DNA of 64,000 nt from Micromonospora sp. ATCC 39149 (lineage in GTDB: Bacteria > Actinomycetota > Actinomycetes > Mycobacteriales > Micromonosporaceae). The stretch covers positions 930,717 through 994,716 of the forward strand of contig NZ_GG657738.1 in assembly GCF_000158815.1 (NCBI RefSeq). Reading direction: 5' to 3'. Of the stretch, positions 8,868 through 17,216 are shown one piece after another. Below the pieces are notes generated by a model. The model worked only from the letters and a program-made list of their open reading frames with translations. It ran no database searches and had not been told where the DNA came from. The position numbers and the translations under genes were made by a program. Positions within the stretch are counted from its first letter, which is position 1, and every line of letters begins with the position of its first letter.

Positions 8868-9653
8868 TCAGCTTGGCGCGGGTCCGTTGTCGACCAGCCG
8901 GAACCGGGCGGTCACGACCGCGTCGCCGGCCTCCTCGAGGATCAGCCCGCGGGTCCGTGAGTTCTGCAGGTACGCCGAGTGGCTGCTGATCGCGTACGCC
9001 GACCCGCCGTCGCGGACGACGGTGAACTGCTGCCTCGGTTCGTCCTGCGCGCAGGGGGCCGCCTCGACCCGCAGCGGCTGGCTGCCCGACGACCGGACCT
9101 CCCAGCAGGTGTCGGTCAGGCCGGCGCCGGGCTCGGCGGTGCGGATCTGGTACGTGTCGGGCCCCTGGGGCGCAAACACGAACAGCTGGCGTCCCTCGTC
9201 GCCGTCGACCTCCGCCAGCCGGCCGTCGTCGAGCAACGACAGCCCGCCTGCCGAAGCCGCCACCCGCACGACGGTGACCTGACGCCGCCCGGACAGCAGC
9301 GGATCGCCGCTCGGAGGGCCGGCGGACGGGCTGGACGATCCGGTGGGCGGATTGGACGTGCCGCCGGTCAAGCCGGGTGATGGGCGCGTTGGCCCGGGTG
9401 ACGCGACCAGGCCGGAGGTCGGGCCCGCCGGGCCGACCGGGATGGTGTGCGGCGTACCGCCGACGCGGGCCAGCGCGACACCCGCGCCGAGCGCGACGAC
9501 AGCGAGGGCAGCAAGCGAGACCGAGGCCGCCCGTCGACGCCGGCGTCGGGCATCGCCGCGTCGCCGGACGTCGGCGGCGGAAGGGATTCTCCCCTGCCCG
9601 CCCTGCCCCGCCAGCGCCCGCAGGGCGTCGCCGAGTTGGTTGTCAGAACTCAT
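8868..9653 (-). CDS. Membrane-anchored putative sigma-factor partner with outer beta-rich domain
   Basis: A 261-residue protein starting at the ATG that overlaps the sigma-factor stop (ATGA). A cytoplasmic N-terminus (DNQLGDALRALAGQG) is followed by an arginine-rich stretch, one transmembrane helix (ASVSLAALAVVALGAGVALA), a Pro/Ser/Thr/Gly-rich linker, and an outer domain from about residue 115. The position directly after an ECF sigma gene suggests an anti-sigma factor, although no zinc-binding HxxxCxxC motif is seen. The outer domain contains DTCWEV and APCAQDEP, a probable disulfide pair. It is clearly paralogous to the secreted protein encoded at 10261-10899. Function is inferred from context only. 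Confidence 0.7.
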   Translation of the reverse strand: MSSDNQLGDALRALAGQGGQGRIPSAADVRRRGDARRRRRRAASVSLAALAVVALGAGVALARVGGTPHTIPVGPAGPTSGLVASPGPTRPSPGLTGGTSNPPTGSSSPSAGPPSGDPLLSGRRQVTVVRVAASAGGLSLLDDGRLAEVDGDEGRQLFVFAPQGPDTYQIRTAEPGAGLTDTCWEVRSSGSQPLRVEAAPCAQDEPRQQFTVVRDGGSAYAISSHSAYLQNSRTRGLILEEAGDAVVTARFRLVDNGPAPS

Positions 9654-10159
9654 GACCGCGCCCTTTCGTCCACGCCGTGGTAATCCGATTCGGTCAGGCG
9701 CGCGGCGAGGGCCCGACGGCCCCGGGCCAACCGCGTCTTGACGGTGTTCTCGTTGGTGCCGACCTCCGCCGCGATCTCGGCCACGCTCAGCCCGACCAGG
9801 TGGTGCAGCACCACGGCTCGGCGTTGCTCGGTGGAGATGTGCCGCAGCGCGGCCACGATCGCGACATGGTCGACCGAAATGGCGTCGACGCGCTGTTCGG
9901 TCGCCTCCTGGCGGTGGGCACGCATCCGGTTGACGGTCTTGCGCCACGCACTCACCGCCACCCGGTACGCCACCCGGCGTACCCACGCCTCCGGGCTGTC
10001 GAGTCCCCGCACCGCGGCCCAGCGGTCCCATGCCCGGGCGTACGCCTCCGCCACCGCGTCCTCGGCCTCGGCCCGGTTGCCGACCATCGCGTACAGATGT
10101 CCCAGCACCCGGTGGGCGGACGCGGAGTAGAAGGCGTCGAACTCCGCAGCGTCACGCAT
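9650..10159 (-). CDS. ECF RNA polymerase sigma factor (SigE-like)
   Basis: A 169-residue ECF sigma factor. Region 2 (FDAFYSASAHRVLGHLYAMV, DAVAEAYARAWDRW) and region 4 (LVGLSVAEIAAEVGTNENTV, KTRLARGRRALA) are both intact, joined by a short linker. It would direct RNA polymerase to a small envelope or stress regulon. It is the first gene of a two-gene operon with the membrane-anchored partner, sharing an ATGA overlap, which is the classic sigma/anti-sigma arrangement. No autoregulatory promoter motif was recognised in the 100 bp upstream. Confidence 0.88.
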   Translation of the reverse strand: MRDAAEFDAFYSASAHRVLGHLYAMVGNRAEAEDAVAEAYARAWDRWAAVRGLDSPEAWVRRVAYRVAVSAWRKTVNRMRAHRQEATEQRVDAISVDHVAIVAALRHISTEQRRAVVLHHLVGLSVAEIAAEVGTNENTVKTRLARGRRALAARLTESDYHGVDERARS

Positions 10160-10222
10160 CGGTCAAAGTCTCCACCCGACTCCGTCGATTCTGAGAATTG
10201 CGTTCTTCAGCGCAACGCCGAC

Positions 10223-10250
10223 GGCCCGGCCGGGATCTGCCGGCCGGGCC
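10223..10250 (-). terminator. GC-rich stem-loop after the secreted paralogue gene
   Basis: GGCCCGGCCGG and CCGGCCGGGCC form a perfect 11-bp stem with a 6-nt loop, 11 bp past the stop at 10261. There is no T-run, as is common for actinomycete terminators. Confidence 0.6.
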
Positions 10251-10260
10251 CTCGACGGGG

Positions 10261-10899
10261 TCACCTGCGGCGCGGGGCCGGTCCGGCGTCGTTGAACCGG
10301 AAGCTGCTGACCGGCGGGGCGTCGCCCAGTTCCTCCAGGATCAGCCCGGAACGCGCGGAGTCGCGCAGGTACGCCCACCGGTTGCTGATCAGATACTCGC
10401 GGGGACCTCCGGCGGGAACGGCCGCGACCACGAACCGCTGAGCCGGGTCGTCCGCCCGGCAGGCGGCGCCGCGCACGAACAACGGCTGGCTGTCTCCCGG
10501 GTTGTGCGCCTGCCAGCAGACGGGCTTCCCGGTGCCGCCGCCGTAGTAGGCCTTGATCAGGTATTCCCCCGAGCCCAGTGGGGTCGGCACGAACACCTGC
10601 CGGCCACGGTCGTCGTCCACCTCGGTCAGCCGCCCGCCGTCGAGCAGCGACAGCCCCGACTCGAACGAACCCACCCGTACGATCGTGATCCGGCGCTTGC
10701 CCGACAGGACCGGGTCCGCGCTCGACTTCGCCGGGTGGTCATCCGCCGCCGTGGCACCGGACGACCGCACCTCGGCCACCGGCGCCGTCTCGCCCGCCGC
10801 GGCTTCACCTGCGGACGCCGACGGCACTCCGTAGACCACCGCGGCGGCACCGATCAGCGCCACCAGACCCGCCCCAGTCAGCCACCTACGCACCAACAC
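10261..10899 (-). CDS. Secreted protein, paralogue of the sigma-partner outer domain
   Basis: A 212-residue exported protein of unknown function. A signal peptide (GLVALIGAAAVVYGVPSASA) is followed by a short linker and one domain that aligns end to end with the outer domain of the protein at 8868-9653. Shared blocks include DPVLSGKRRITIVRV, GLSLLDGGRL(T/A)EVD, a CW pair, AACRADDP, AYLRDSA and GLILEELGDA. The two cysteines are kept in both, implying a disulfide. It may be a ligand, competitor or co-sensor for the sigma system; this is inference from paralogy and adjacency. A terminator-like stem-loop follows the gene. Confidence 0.7.
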   Translation of the reverse strand: MLVRRWLTGAGLVALIGAAAVVYGVPSASAGEAAAGETAPVAEVRSSGATAADDHPAKSSADPVLSGKRRITIVRVGSFESGLSLLDGGRLTEVDDDRGRQVFVPTPLGSGEYLIKAYYGGGTGKPVCWQAHNPGDSQPLFVRGAACRADDPAQRFVVAAVPAGGPREYLISNRWAYLRDSARSGLILEELGDAPPVSSFRFNDAGPAPRRR

Positions 10900-11123
10900 A
10901 ATTCCTCCCAGCCGCTCGACGTCGATGCCGAGGCCAGCAGCCTTGCCGGCTGGCGGTCCTCGGTCGACTCATCCTCATGACGCACGAGGTGGGCAGGTGG
11001 TTTCAGCACATCGCGACTCATTCGACGGCCATCCCGGCTCAACTCTTCTCCCCACATCAGCGGCGGGCCACCAATGCCGGCTCGAAGACGAGTTCGACCG
11101 GCTCCGCGGGACGCGCGTGTCGA

Positions 11124-11410
11124 TCAGCCGGTGACGCGTCGGCCGTCGCGGGCCACGATCCTGCCGCCGATCATGACGATCCGTACCCGGGTCAGACCGC
11201 CGACAGCCCGCACCACGGCCCCCTGCCGTCCACACCCCAGGCGGACCCGGTCCGGGGCCAGCGAGTAGCCCTGGTAGCGCTTGTAGCCGTTGACGGTCGC
11301 GTGGTGAACGCCGCCGCCGCGCCGGCACGGCGCAGGAGACCCTCCAGGTAGGCCCGGCCGGCGACCGACAGGGGACCTACGTCGTCCGCCGTGGTGGCCC
11401 GCTGGTTCAC
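11124..11410 (-). pseudogene. Frameshifted glutamine synthetase-like fragment
   Basis: One frame from GTG 11410 gives VGPLSVAGRAYLEGLLRRAG; a second frame continues with ATVNGYKRYQGYSLAPDRV and GAVVRAVGG. Joined by one frameshift near 11300, they read like the part of type-I-fold glutamine synthetases where the pattern LxAGLL...PTVNSYKR...SLAP..WG is conserved. The last 20 residues (VRIVMIGGRIVARDGRRV) look instead like the tail of an amidohydrolase. No start, catalytic core or C-terminus is present. It is a decayed remnant, possibly a junction between two dead genes. Confidence 0.55.
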
Positions 11411-11428
11411 GCGCCGACCACAAGCTCG

Positions 11429-11459
11429 TCGGCAGGCCCCGCGAGGCGGGACCTGCCGA
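11429..11459. terminator. 14-bp stem-loop between GH62 gene and glutamine synthetase remnant
   Basis: TCGGCAGGCCCCGC pairs with GCGGGACCTGCCGA with one mismatch and a GAG loop. It lies about 105 bp beyond the end of the leftward GH62 gene and is a plausible terminator for it. Confidence 0.5.
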
Positions 11460-11563
11460 TCGATAGTGTTGAACGATGTGCTGAGCTGCGGGGCTTGGAC
11501 TGACGTCGGGCCAGGCCGTTTCGCGAATGTCGCGACACCCGGGCTGGCCCTACGTCACGCCTT

Positions 11564-13084
11564 CTAGCGTCGCAGGGTCAGCAGGCCCGGTCGGTACGGC
11601 CAGTGGCCGTAGTCGCCGCCGGAGTTGGGGGAACGCCCCTGGTAGAGCAGTTGGAGGTTGCAGGGGTCGACGGTCATGGTCTGGTCGGCGCTGGTACGCA
11701 GCAGTTCACCGTGGCTGATGTCGTTGGTCCAGGTGGCGCCGCTGTTGGCCTTGCCGGCGAAGGGGTTGCTCTCCGTCGCGGCCTGCGGGGTCCACGAGCC
11801 GTCCAGGCTGGTGGCCGTGAACGAGCGGAAGTAGCGGCCCTGCGCGCCGCGCGCCTCGACGATCATCAGGTACCGGTTCTGGCCCTGGAGCTTGTAGACC
11901 TGAGGCGCCTCGAACAGGTTGTCCGCCGTGTCACTCATGATGGTGGTGTACGACGAGCCGAAGCTGCCCGGGAAGTTCCCGATGGGCATGCTGGCCCGGT
12001 AGATCTTGCCGTTGTCCCCGGCGAAGAACAGGTACATGTTCCGGTCGTCACCGATGACGGCCTGGTCGATGGGGCCCGTGCTGGAGCCGGTGATGCTGCC
12101 GGAGAACAGCGTCTGCGGCGCGGACCACCCGTTGGGGTTGGTGGGGTCGTTCGACGTGCGGTAGGAGAACGCGGGCCCGCCCCACTGGTAGGCGAGCACC
12201 CAGATGCCCTTCGGGGCGTGGTAGAACAGCGACGGCGCGACCGCGCGGGAGGACATCGCGTTCTGGCTGGCCGTGGCCATCTCCGACCAGTTCGTGAACA
12301 GACCGAAGTTCATCGACCCCCAGGTCGTCCCGGTGTCGTGGGTCGTCGCGTACACCAGCTGCTTGCCGTTGTAGGGAGCGACCGTGAAGTCCTTGAGCGA
12401 CACCCAGCCCGGCTTCGGTTGCGCCAGCACACCCGTGGACGACCACCGGTACGTCGACGGAAGGTTGCACGAGCCCGGCGGCGGGGTCGTGGGATTGGTT
12501 CCACCGACCCGGACCAACTGCCACTGCTGGTTCGTGCCGTTCCAGTCGGCGTACTGGACGATGTTGGCACCGTCGGTGGTAGCGGCACCCTGGACCTCGA
12601 TGGCCTTACCGCTGTTGCGGTTGATCAGCTGAATGTAGCCGTCGATGTCCTGGATGCTGAACTGCTGGTTGGCGGCGTTGAGGTCGGTCCACTGCACGAT
12701 CGACCCACCGTCGGCGGTCGACCAGTTGTGGACGTCGAGGACCTTCCCGGACAGCCTCGACTTCAGCCGGTAGTAGCCGCCGCCGGAGTCGACGAACTGC
12801 CACTGCTGCTGAGTCCCGTCGTTACGGGTCCACTGGGTGATCCGGGCTCCATCGCTGGTGGCCAGGTTGTACACGTCGAGCGCTTTGCCGCTGTTGCGGT
12901 TGACCAGCACATACGAGGCACTGGTGTCGATAGTGGCCGCAGCGGCCTCCGTCGCGGTGGCCGCGACCACGATGCCGCCGCCCAGAGCCGTCAAGATCGC
13001 GGTGGCGGCCGGCAGCAGCCATCGGCGACGCCGGCGGGCGGGATGGCGAGGAGCCGGGGCAGGGTTGTCACCCGGGAGATGCAT
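11564..13084 (-). CDS. Secreted CBM13-GH62 alpha-L-arabinofuranosidase
   Basis: A 506-residue secreted enzyme. An Arg-rich signal peptide (about 1-48) is followed by a ricin-type CBM13 with three QxW-type repeats (QQQWQF, NQQFSI, NQQWQL; about 50-190), a short TTPPPG linker, and a GH62 five-bladed propeller (about 205-506). GH62 enzymes remove arabinose side chains from arabinoxylan. Catalytic Asp and Glu candidates lie in [22 protein letters not shown] and NLFEAPQV. An AAGGAG precedes the ATG. A LacI-type operator lies about 180 bp upstream. Releasing arabinose would expose the feruloyl or coumaroyl esters whose acids the catabolic genes in this window can use. Confidence 0.92.
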   Translation of the reverse strand: MHLPGDNPAPAPRHPARRRRRWLLPAATAILTALGGGIVVAATATEAAAATIDTSASYVLVNRNSGKALDVYNLATSDGARITQWTRNDGTQQQWQFVDSGGGYYRLKSRLSGKVLDVHNWSTADGGSIVQWTDLNAANQQFSIQDIDGYIQLINRNSGKAIEVQGAATTDGANIVQYADWNGTNQQWQLVRVGGTNPTTPPPGSCNLPSTYRWSSTGVLAQPKPGWVSLKDFTVAPYNGKQLVYATTHDTGTTWGSMNFGLFTNWSEMATASQNAMSSRAVAPSLFYHAPKGIWVLAYQWGGPAFSYRTSNDPTNPNGWSAPQTLFSGSITGSSTGPIDQAVIGDDRNMYLFFAGDNGKIYRASMPIGNFPGSFGSSYTTIMSDTADNLFEAPQVYKLQGQNRYLMIVEARGAQGRYFRSFTATSLDGSWTPQAATESNPFAGKANSGATWTNDISHGELLRTSADQTMTVDPCNLQLLYQGRSPNSGGDYGHWPYRPGLLTLRR

Positions 13085-13712
13085 GGGGGTGCTCCTTATA
13101 AGGACGGGTGGAGGTTCTCAGGGAGTGGTCCCTGCGAGGTGCAGTGCGGTGAGGGTGATGGGTGGTGGTGGATGGTGGTGGTGCCGCCGAGGGCCTCGGT
13201 GGCATAGACGACAGGCCTGATGTCGACCCCGGCTCTGTTGACCCCGGCTCGCCGGGCTATGTGAGCGTTAACATAACTAGGCTCACGTCGGGCACTTTTC
13301 ACAGCAGGCAAGGTGAGGTGGTGAATAATATTCAGGTTCGGCGATGTTACCAAAACGTTTCGGGGGGATCAAGGGGCTCCTCGCCCGCCGCCCGGGACGC
13401 GCTGCCGGGCAGGCCGGGGCCGACGTGCCAACTCGACCCGCTTCCACACCGAGTCGGCAGGGGAACCAGTCGCCACCCGCCGTGATCAGCGACTCGCGGG
13501 ACGGCCGCCTCGCCCGCTTCTCAAGCCCTTCGCCGCGAAGCGCGAGGCGGAAACGCCAACATCAAGGGCTGGCCAGGGCCCAGTTTCCTTCCGGCCGCCG
13601 TCCCGCCAAAGCACAACGAGCGGTCCATCGGATGCTCGCGAACACGGCCCGCGACGGCCCTCGCTGGTGGAGCTTTCTCATCGACGGCGGCGCGGAGGCC
13701 GGGCGCGCTCGG
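13085..13712. other. Intergenic region upstream of GH62; regulatory part then no recognisable gene
   Basis: The first 290 bp hold the GH62 leader, a LacI-type operator (13259-13274) and an AT-rich block (about 13320-13365) with CCAAAACGTTTCG. From about 13370 to 13712 the sequence has no open frame with a start site and recognisable homology, and no convincing repeat. I see nothing functional there. Confidence 0.5.
13259..13274. promoter_or_regulatory. LacI-family-type operator upstream of GH62 gene
   Basis: ATGTGAGCGTTAACAT is a 16-bp imperfect palindrome with 6 of 8 position pairs matched and a central CG. This is the hallmark of LacI/GalR-family sites. It sits between the GH62 gene and its far upstream region and would mediate sugar-dependent repression. 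No LacI gene is in the window, so the regulator is encoded elsewhere. Confidence 0.5.
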
Positions 13713-14537
13713 TCAGCGCAGCCCGGCGAACAGGTCGTCCTCGGGTGTCGGCGCATCGGTGATGTCGCGGACCCGGACGAAGGTCTCCACGCCCATCAGC
13801 TCGGTGAACCGTTCCCGGCCAAGTTGGAGGAAGAAGATGCTCTCGGCCTGGCTGGCGTGCGTAGCCAACGATTCGAACTTCTGCGCGCCGTAGCCTCTCG
13901 TGTCCACCCAGGTGGTGACCTCCTCGTCGGGCAGGCCGAGCTGCGGCATCTCCTGCCCGCCCGGCTCGGGAAACTCGACGCCGATCTCCTGCATGACGCG
14001 GCCCAACTCCTGGAACGCGCTGTGCGGCACGGTGGTCCAGTACACCTTTGCGGGAATGTTCGTCTGCTCGACGGCGGCCATGGTGATGCGGTGCGCCTGG
14101 ATGTGGTCCGGATGGCCGTAGAAGCCGTTCTCGTCGTACGTGACGACGACGTCGGGCCGATACCGCCGGATCAACTCGGCCAGCCGGTCGGCCGCCTCCG
14201 CCACCGGCGTGTTCCAGAACGCGGTGGGCGCGTCGTTGGTCGCCCAGCCCATCATGCCCGAGTCGGCATAGTCGAGCGTCTCCAGGTGCGTGACCCGCAA
14301 CGCCTCGCAACTGGCCGCCAACTCGGCCCGGCGCATCGCTGCCACGGCCTGCGGATCGTGCCCCGGGGCGCCCGGCTTGACCCCGCCGGGCCCGTCGCCG
14401 CACCCACCGTCCGTGCAGGTCACGAGCACCGTCGTGATCCCCTCCGCCGCGTACCGGGCGAGGATGCCGCCGGTGCTGATCGCCTCGTCGTCGGGGTGCG
14501 CGTGCACCACCATCAAGGTCAGAGATCGCTCAGCCAC
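13713..14537 (-). CDS. PIG-L family deacetylase (Mca/MshB-like)
   Basis: A zinc hydrolase of about 274 residues from the GTG at 14537 (VAERSLTLMVVHAHPDDEA). Metal-binding motifs AHPDDE (residues 12-17) and GHPDHIQAH are both intact, as is VVVTYDENGFYG, a strong family marker. Members hydrolyse the amide of mycothiol conjugates (Mca) or deacetylate the mycothiol precursor (MshB). The insert CTDGGCGDGPGG after strand 2 and the short C-terminus differ from typical Mca, so the exact substrate is open. The gene stands alone and is divergent from the gene at 14610. Confidence 0.82.
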   Translation of the reverse strand: MAERSLTLMVVHAHPDDEAISTGGILARYAAEGITTVLVTCTDGGCGDGPGGVKPGAPGHDPQAVAAMRRAELAASCEALRVTHLETLDYADSGMMGWATNDAPTAFWNTPVAEAADRLAELIRRYRPDVVVTYDENGFYGHPDHIQAHRITMAAVEQTNIPAKVYWTTVPHSAFQELGRVMQEIGVEFPEPGGQEMPQLGLPDEEVTTWVDTRGYGAQKFESLATHASQAESIFFLQLGRERFTELMGVETFVRVRDITDAPTPEDDLFAGLR

Positions 14538-14609
14538 CCCACCACAATACGGGGACGTTCGGCCCACTAGCATTGCCGCGGTCCTGGACGGCTGCTGAAA
14601 CGAGGCGAG

Positions 14610-15323
14610 ATGCGTTGGCTGCGGCAGTTGCTGAGTAGCAGGCGGGTCCAACTCGATCCGGGGCGGCAGCAGGCGCTGCTGCGGGACCTCCGGCACCGGT
14701 ACGGCGCGGACTCGCGGGCCCGGTTTCCCGAACAGGTCGAGGCGATAACCCGGATGCTGAACGACGACGACGGCCTGGTGGTGGCGGCCCGGATCGTGAG
14801 CGAGACCGCCGACGAGGCCCACGCGGACCTACAGGCCCAGGCTCACGACGTACACCGACGCACGGGCCGGCGACTCCTGGTGCACCGCCGAAACTACCGG
14901 CCGCTGTGGAAGGAGGCCGGACCGGCGCTGCGGTGGCCGCTGTTCGCGCTGCCGAGCGGCCTGCACCCCTACGCGCAGCTGACCGCAGCCGTCGCGGTGG
15001 TCGGCAGCCGGGCGTCCAGGCTCGGCCGGGCGACCGACCCGTACCCGCTCCTGACCCGCGTGTTCGAGGTGCTCGACCTCACCACCGCCGGCTGGGAGTA
15101 CGGCCGGGTGCGGGTGGACACCGATGCCGCCGCCCTGGCCGATCGACTGATCTCGGCCGCCGGGCAGATCCTCGCGACCGTCGACGACCCGCCCCGGCTG
15201 CCGCCACCGGTGCGCGAGCTGATGCGCCGCAACAACACTCTCGACGTTCACGATCCGACCGGTCCAACGGTGGTCAGCGCGATCAATCTGGGCGCGAGAA
15301 TGCGGGAGTCTTTCCTGGTCTGA
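14610..15323 (+). CDS. Conserved-looking protein of unknown function
   Basis: A 237-residue protein I do not recognise. It is Arg-rich (MRWLRQLLSSRRVQLDPGRQ), predicted soluble and mostly helical, with no signal peptide or membrane helix. The middle reads HRRTGRRLLVHRRNYRPLW and PYPLLTRVFEVLDLTTAGW. Codon usage matches its neighbours (G/C third positions), and the GAGGCGAG before the ATG could be a weak ribosome binding site. It is divergent from the PIG-L gene. No motif suggests an activity. Confidence 0.6.
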   Translation: MRWLRQLLSSRRVQLDPGRQQALLRDLRHRYGADSRARFPEQVEAITRMLNDDDGLVVAARIVSETADEAHADLQAQAHDVHRRTGRRLLVHRRNYRPLWKEAGPALRWPLFALPSGLHPYAQLTAAVAVVGSRASRLGRATDPYPLLTRVFEVLDLTTAGWEYGRVRVDTDAAALADRLISAAGQILATVDDPPRLPPPVRELMRRNNTLDVHDPTGPTVVSAINLGARMRESFLV

Positions 15324-15353
15324 GCCACCGCGGCGGGCCTGACCAACGTCCCG

Positions 15354-16484
15354 TCACGGACGACGGACCTTCCGGGTACCGTGGTGTGCCTTCCACTCCT
15401 CGACCGGGGTGAGCGGGACGAGCTCGGGCCGCTCCACCACCGTGGTCAGCTCGATCCGCCGGCCCTCGGCTGCCGCACGGAGCAGGGTGGTCATCGTGTC
15501 GAGCACGTGCAGCCCGACGTCGCCGCCCGCGCGCGGGGGACGCTGACCGTCGCCGGTGACGTCGTCGATCAGACCGATACCCCGGGAACCGTCCACGTAG
15601 CCCGCCCGCGGTGCGACAACGCGCCATCCGTTGCCGCCGAGCGCGAACAGGCGAACCTCACCGTCGAAGTAGTTCGGATCGGGTACGGCGAGTGTCCCGG
15701 TCTCCCCGTGTACCTCGATCGGCGCGGCCGTCGTCGCGACGCCGTCGAAGGTCGTCGTGATGGTGGAGAGGGCGCCGCTGGCGTGCTCGAGCACGCCGGT
15801 CACGTGGGTGTCCACCTGCACCGGGATCCGGTGGCCCAGGCGCGGGCCCGAGCCGATGACGCGCTCGGCGCGCAGCCGGCTGGCGGATCCGCTCACCGCA
15901 CGCACCGGCCCGAGCAGGTGGATGAGCGCCGAGATGTAGTACGGCCCCATGTCCAGCAACGGGCCACCGCCCGGGGCGTAGTAGAAGTCGGGGTGGGGAT
16001 GCCAGCGCTCGTGCCCTGGGGTGACCATGACGGCCGAGGCGGACAGCGGACGCCCGATCAGCCCACCGTCGATCGCCGCCCGCGCCGTCTGCGTACCCGT
16101 ACCCAGGACGGTGTCCGGCGCGCACCCCACGCGGACGCCGGCCGATGCGGCCCGATCGATGATCGAACGGCCGTCCGGGAACGCCACGGCGAGCGGCTTC
16201 TCGACGTATACGCTCTTACCCGCGTCGATCGCGCCGAGTGAGATCTCGGCGTGCGCCGCAGGGATCGTCAGGTTGAGCACCGTCTGCACGTCTGGGCGGT
16301 CGAACAGGTGCTCGACGCTCAACGCCTCGGCACCGGGAATCATGGCGGCGACCGCAGCAGACCGGGAGGCGTCGAGGTCGGCCACTGCCACGATGCTCAC
16401 CGCAGGGTGGTTCGCGAGCGTATCCAGGTACGCGCGGGAGATGACCCCGAGACCTACTACGCCGACGCGGTGCGGGTCGCCCAC
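15354..16484 (-). CDS. Gfo/Idh/MocA family oxidoreductase
   Basis: A sugar or inositol-type dehydrogenase of about 376 residues. The Rossmann motif GVVGLGVISRAYLDTLA is at the N-terminus, and the family signature YVEKPLAVAFPDGRSI with its Lys follows near residue 95. The C-terminal beta-sheet domain includes the substrate-facing MGPYYISALIHLLGPVRAV. The GTG at 16484 is preferred because AGGGGG lies seven bases before it; the gene then overlaps the ThuA gene by 28 nt, implying coupling. With ThuA it probably processes a keto-sugar or disaccharide derivative. The substrate is unknown. Confidence 0.87.
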   Translation of the reverse strand: MGDPHRVGVVGLGVISRAYLDTLANHPAVSIVAVADLDASRSAAVAAMIPGAEALSVEHLFDRPDVQTVLNLTIPAAHAEISLGAIDAGKSVYVEKPLAVAFPDGRSIIDRAASAGVRVGCAPDTVLGTGTQTARAAIDGGLIGRPLSASAVMVTPGHERWHPHPDFYYAPGGGPLLDMGPYYISALIHLLGPVRAVSGSASRLRAERVIGSGPRLGHRIPVQVDTHVTGVLEHASGALSTITTTFDGVATTAAPIEVHGETGTLAVPDPNYFDGEVRLFALGGNGWRVVAPRAGYVDGSRGIGLIDDVTGDGQRPPRAGGDVGLHVLDTMTTLLRAAAEGRRIELTTVVERPELVPLTPVEEWKAHHGTRKVRRP

Positions 16485-17164
16485 ATCATCCCCCTCTCGA
16501 TGACGGTACGGACGCATGGGTGCTCCAACACGTCAAGACTGTGCCCCGGAGTCGTCACGACAACGCGCCCGGCACCCCATTGTCGGGTCCAGATCGCCGG
16601 CGAGGTGACCGGCCGGTGCCATGGCTGCCAGGCCCGGGTGGGGTGGGTGGTGGTGGCCAGAACGTCGATCAGGTCGTCGTGCAGCACCCAGTACTGCTCG
16701 GTGACCAGCTCGATGTCCGCGATTCCCGCAGTGATCGGATGCTCCCGGCCGAGGTCGGTGATGGTTATCGTGTGTGGCAGGAAGTTGTCCTCCGCCCCAC
16801 CGCTACGCTCGCACGGCTCCCGACCCGGATGGGTCGCGAACTGGCCGCCCACCAGGTGCAGGTAGTCGGATGACGCGCGGAACGAGTCCACGATGCCGCC
16901 GTGCCAGCCGGTGAAGCCCGTCCCGGCGACGACCGCCGCGCTGAGGCCCGCCGCCTGCTCCGAAGTGATCTGCGACATCGTCACGCACTGCACGACGAGG
17001 TCGGTCTCGGCCATTTCGACGGCATCGGCGTAGATCTCCGTCGACTCCTCGATCCGTACCGCGTAGCCGTTGCGTTCGAGAAACGGGATGAACAACTCCG
17101 TCGCCTGGACCGGCTGGTGTCCCTCCCACCCGCCCCGAACCACCAATGCTCTCCGCTGCGCCAC
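16457..17164 (-). CDS. ThuA-domain (trehalose-utilisation-like) protein
   Basis: A 235-residue cytoplasmic ThuA-like protein of the glutamine-amidotransferase-like fold. Markers are RALVVRGGWEGHQPVQATEL, GTGFTGWHGGIVDSFRASSD and GRVVVTTPGHSLDVLEHP. ThuA proteins take part in keto-sugar metabolism in trehalose, maltitol or sucrose catabolism of rhizobia and others. The start is a GTG-type or ATG-type codon at 17164, just 48 bp after the IclR stop. The gene overlaps the following Gfo/Idh gene. It may be read through from the pca operon, but its function looks separate. Confidence 0.85.
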   Translation of the reverse strand: MAQRRALVVRGGWEGHQPVQATELFIPFLERNGYAVRIEESTEIYADAVEMAETDLVVQCVTMSQITSEQAAGLSAAVVAGTGFTGWHGGIVDSFRASSDYLHLVGGQFATHPGREPCERSGGAEDNFLPHTITITDLGREHPITAGIADIELVTEQYWVLHDDLIDVLATTTHPTRAWQPWHRPVTSPAIWTRQWGAGRVVVTTPGHSLDVLEHPCVRTVIERGMMWATRTASA

Positions 17165-17216
17165 ACTCGCTCCCTTCCCCGGTCTGGTAAATCGGTGCCC
17201 GCCGCCAGTGTCCGGC

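Noticed and set aside
11603..13207. Long plus-strand open frame opposite the GH62 gene
   Set aside because: It is the antisense shadow of the GH62 coding sequence, Val/Gly/Arg-rich with no homology.
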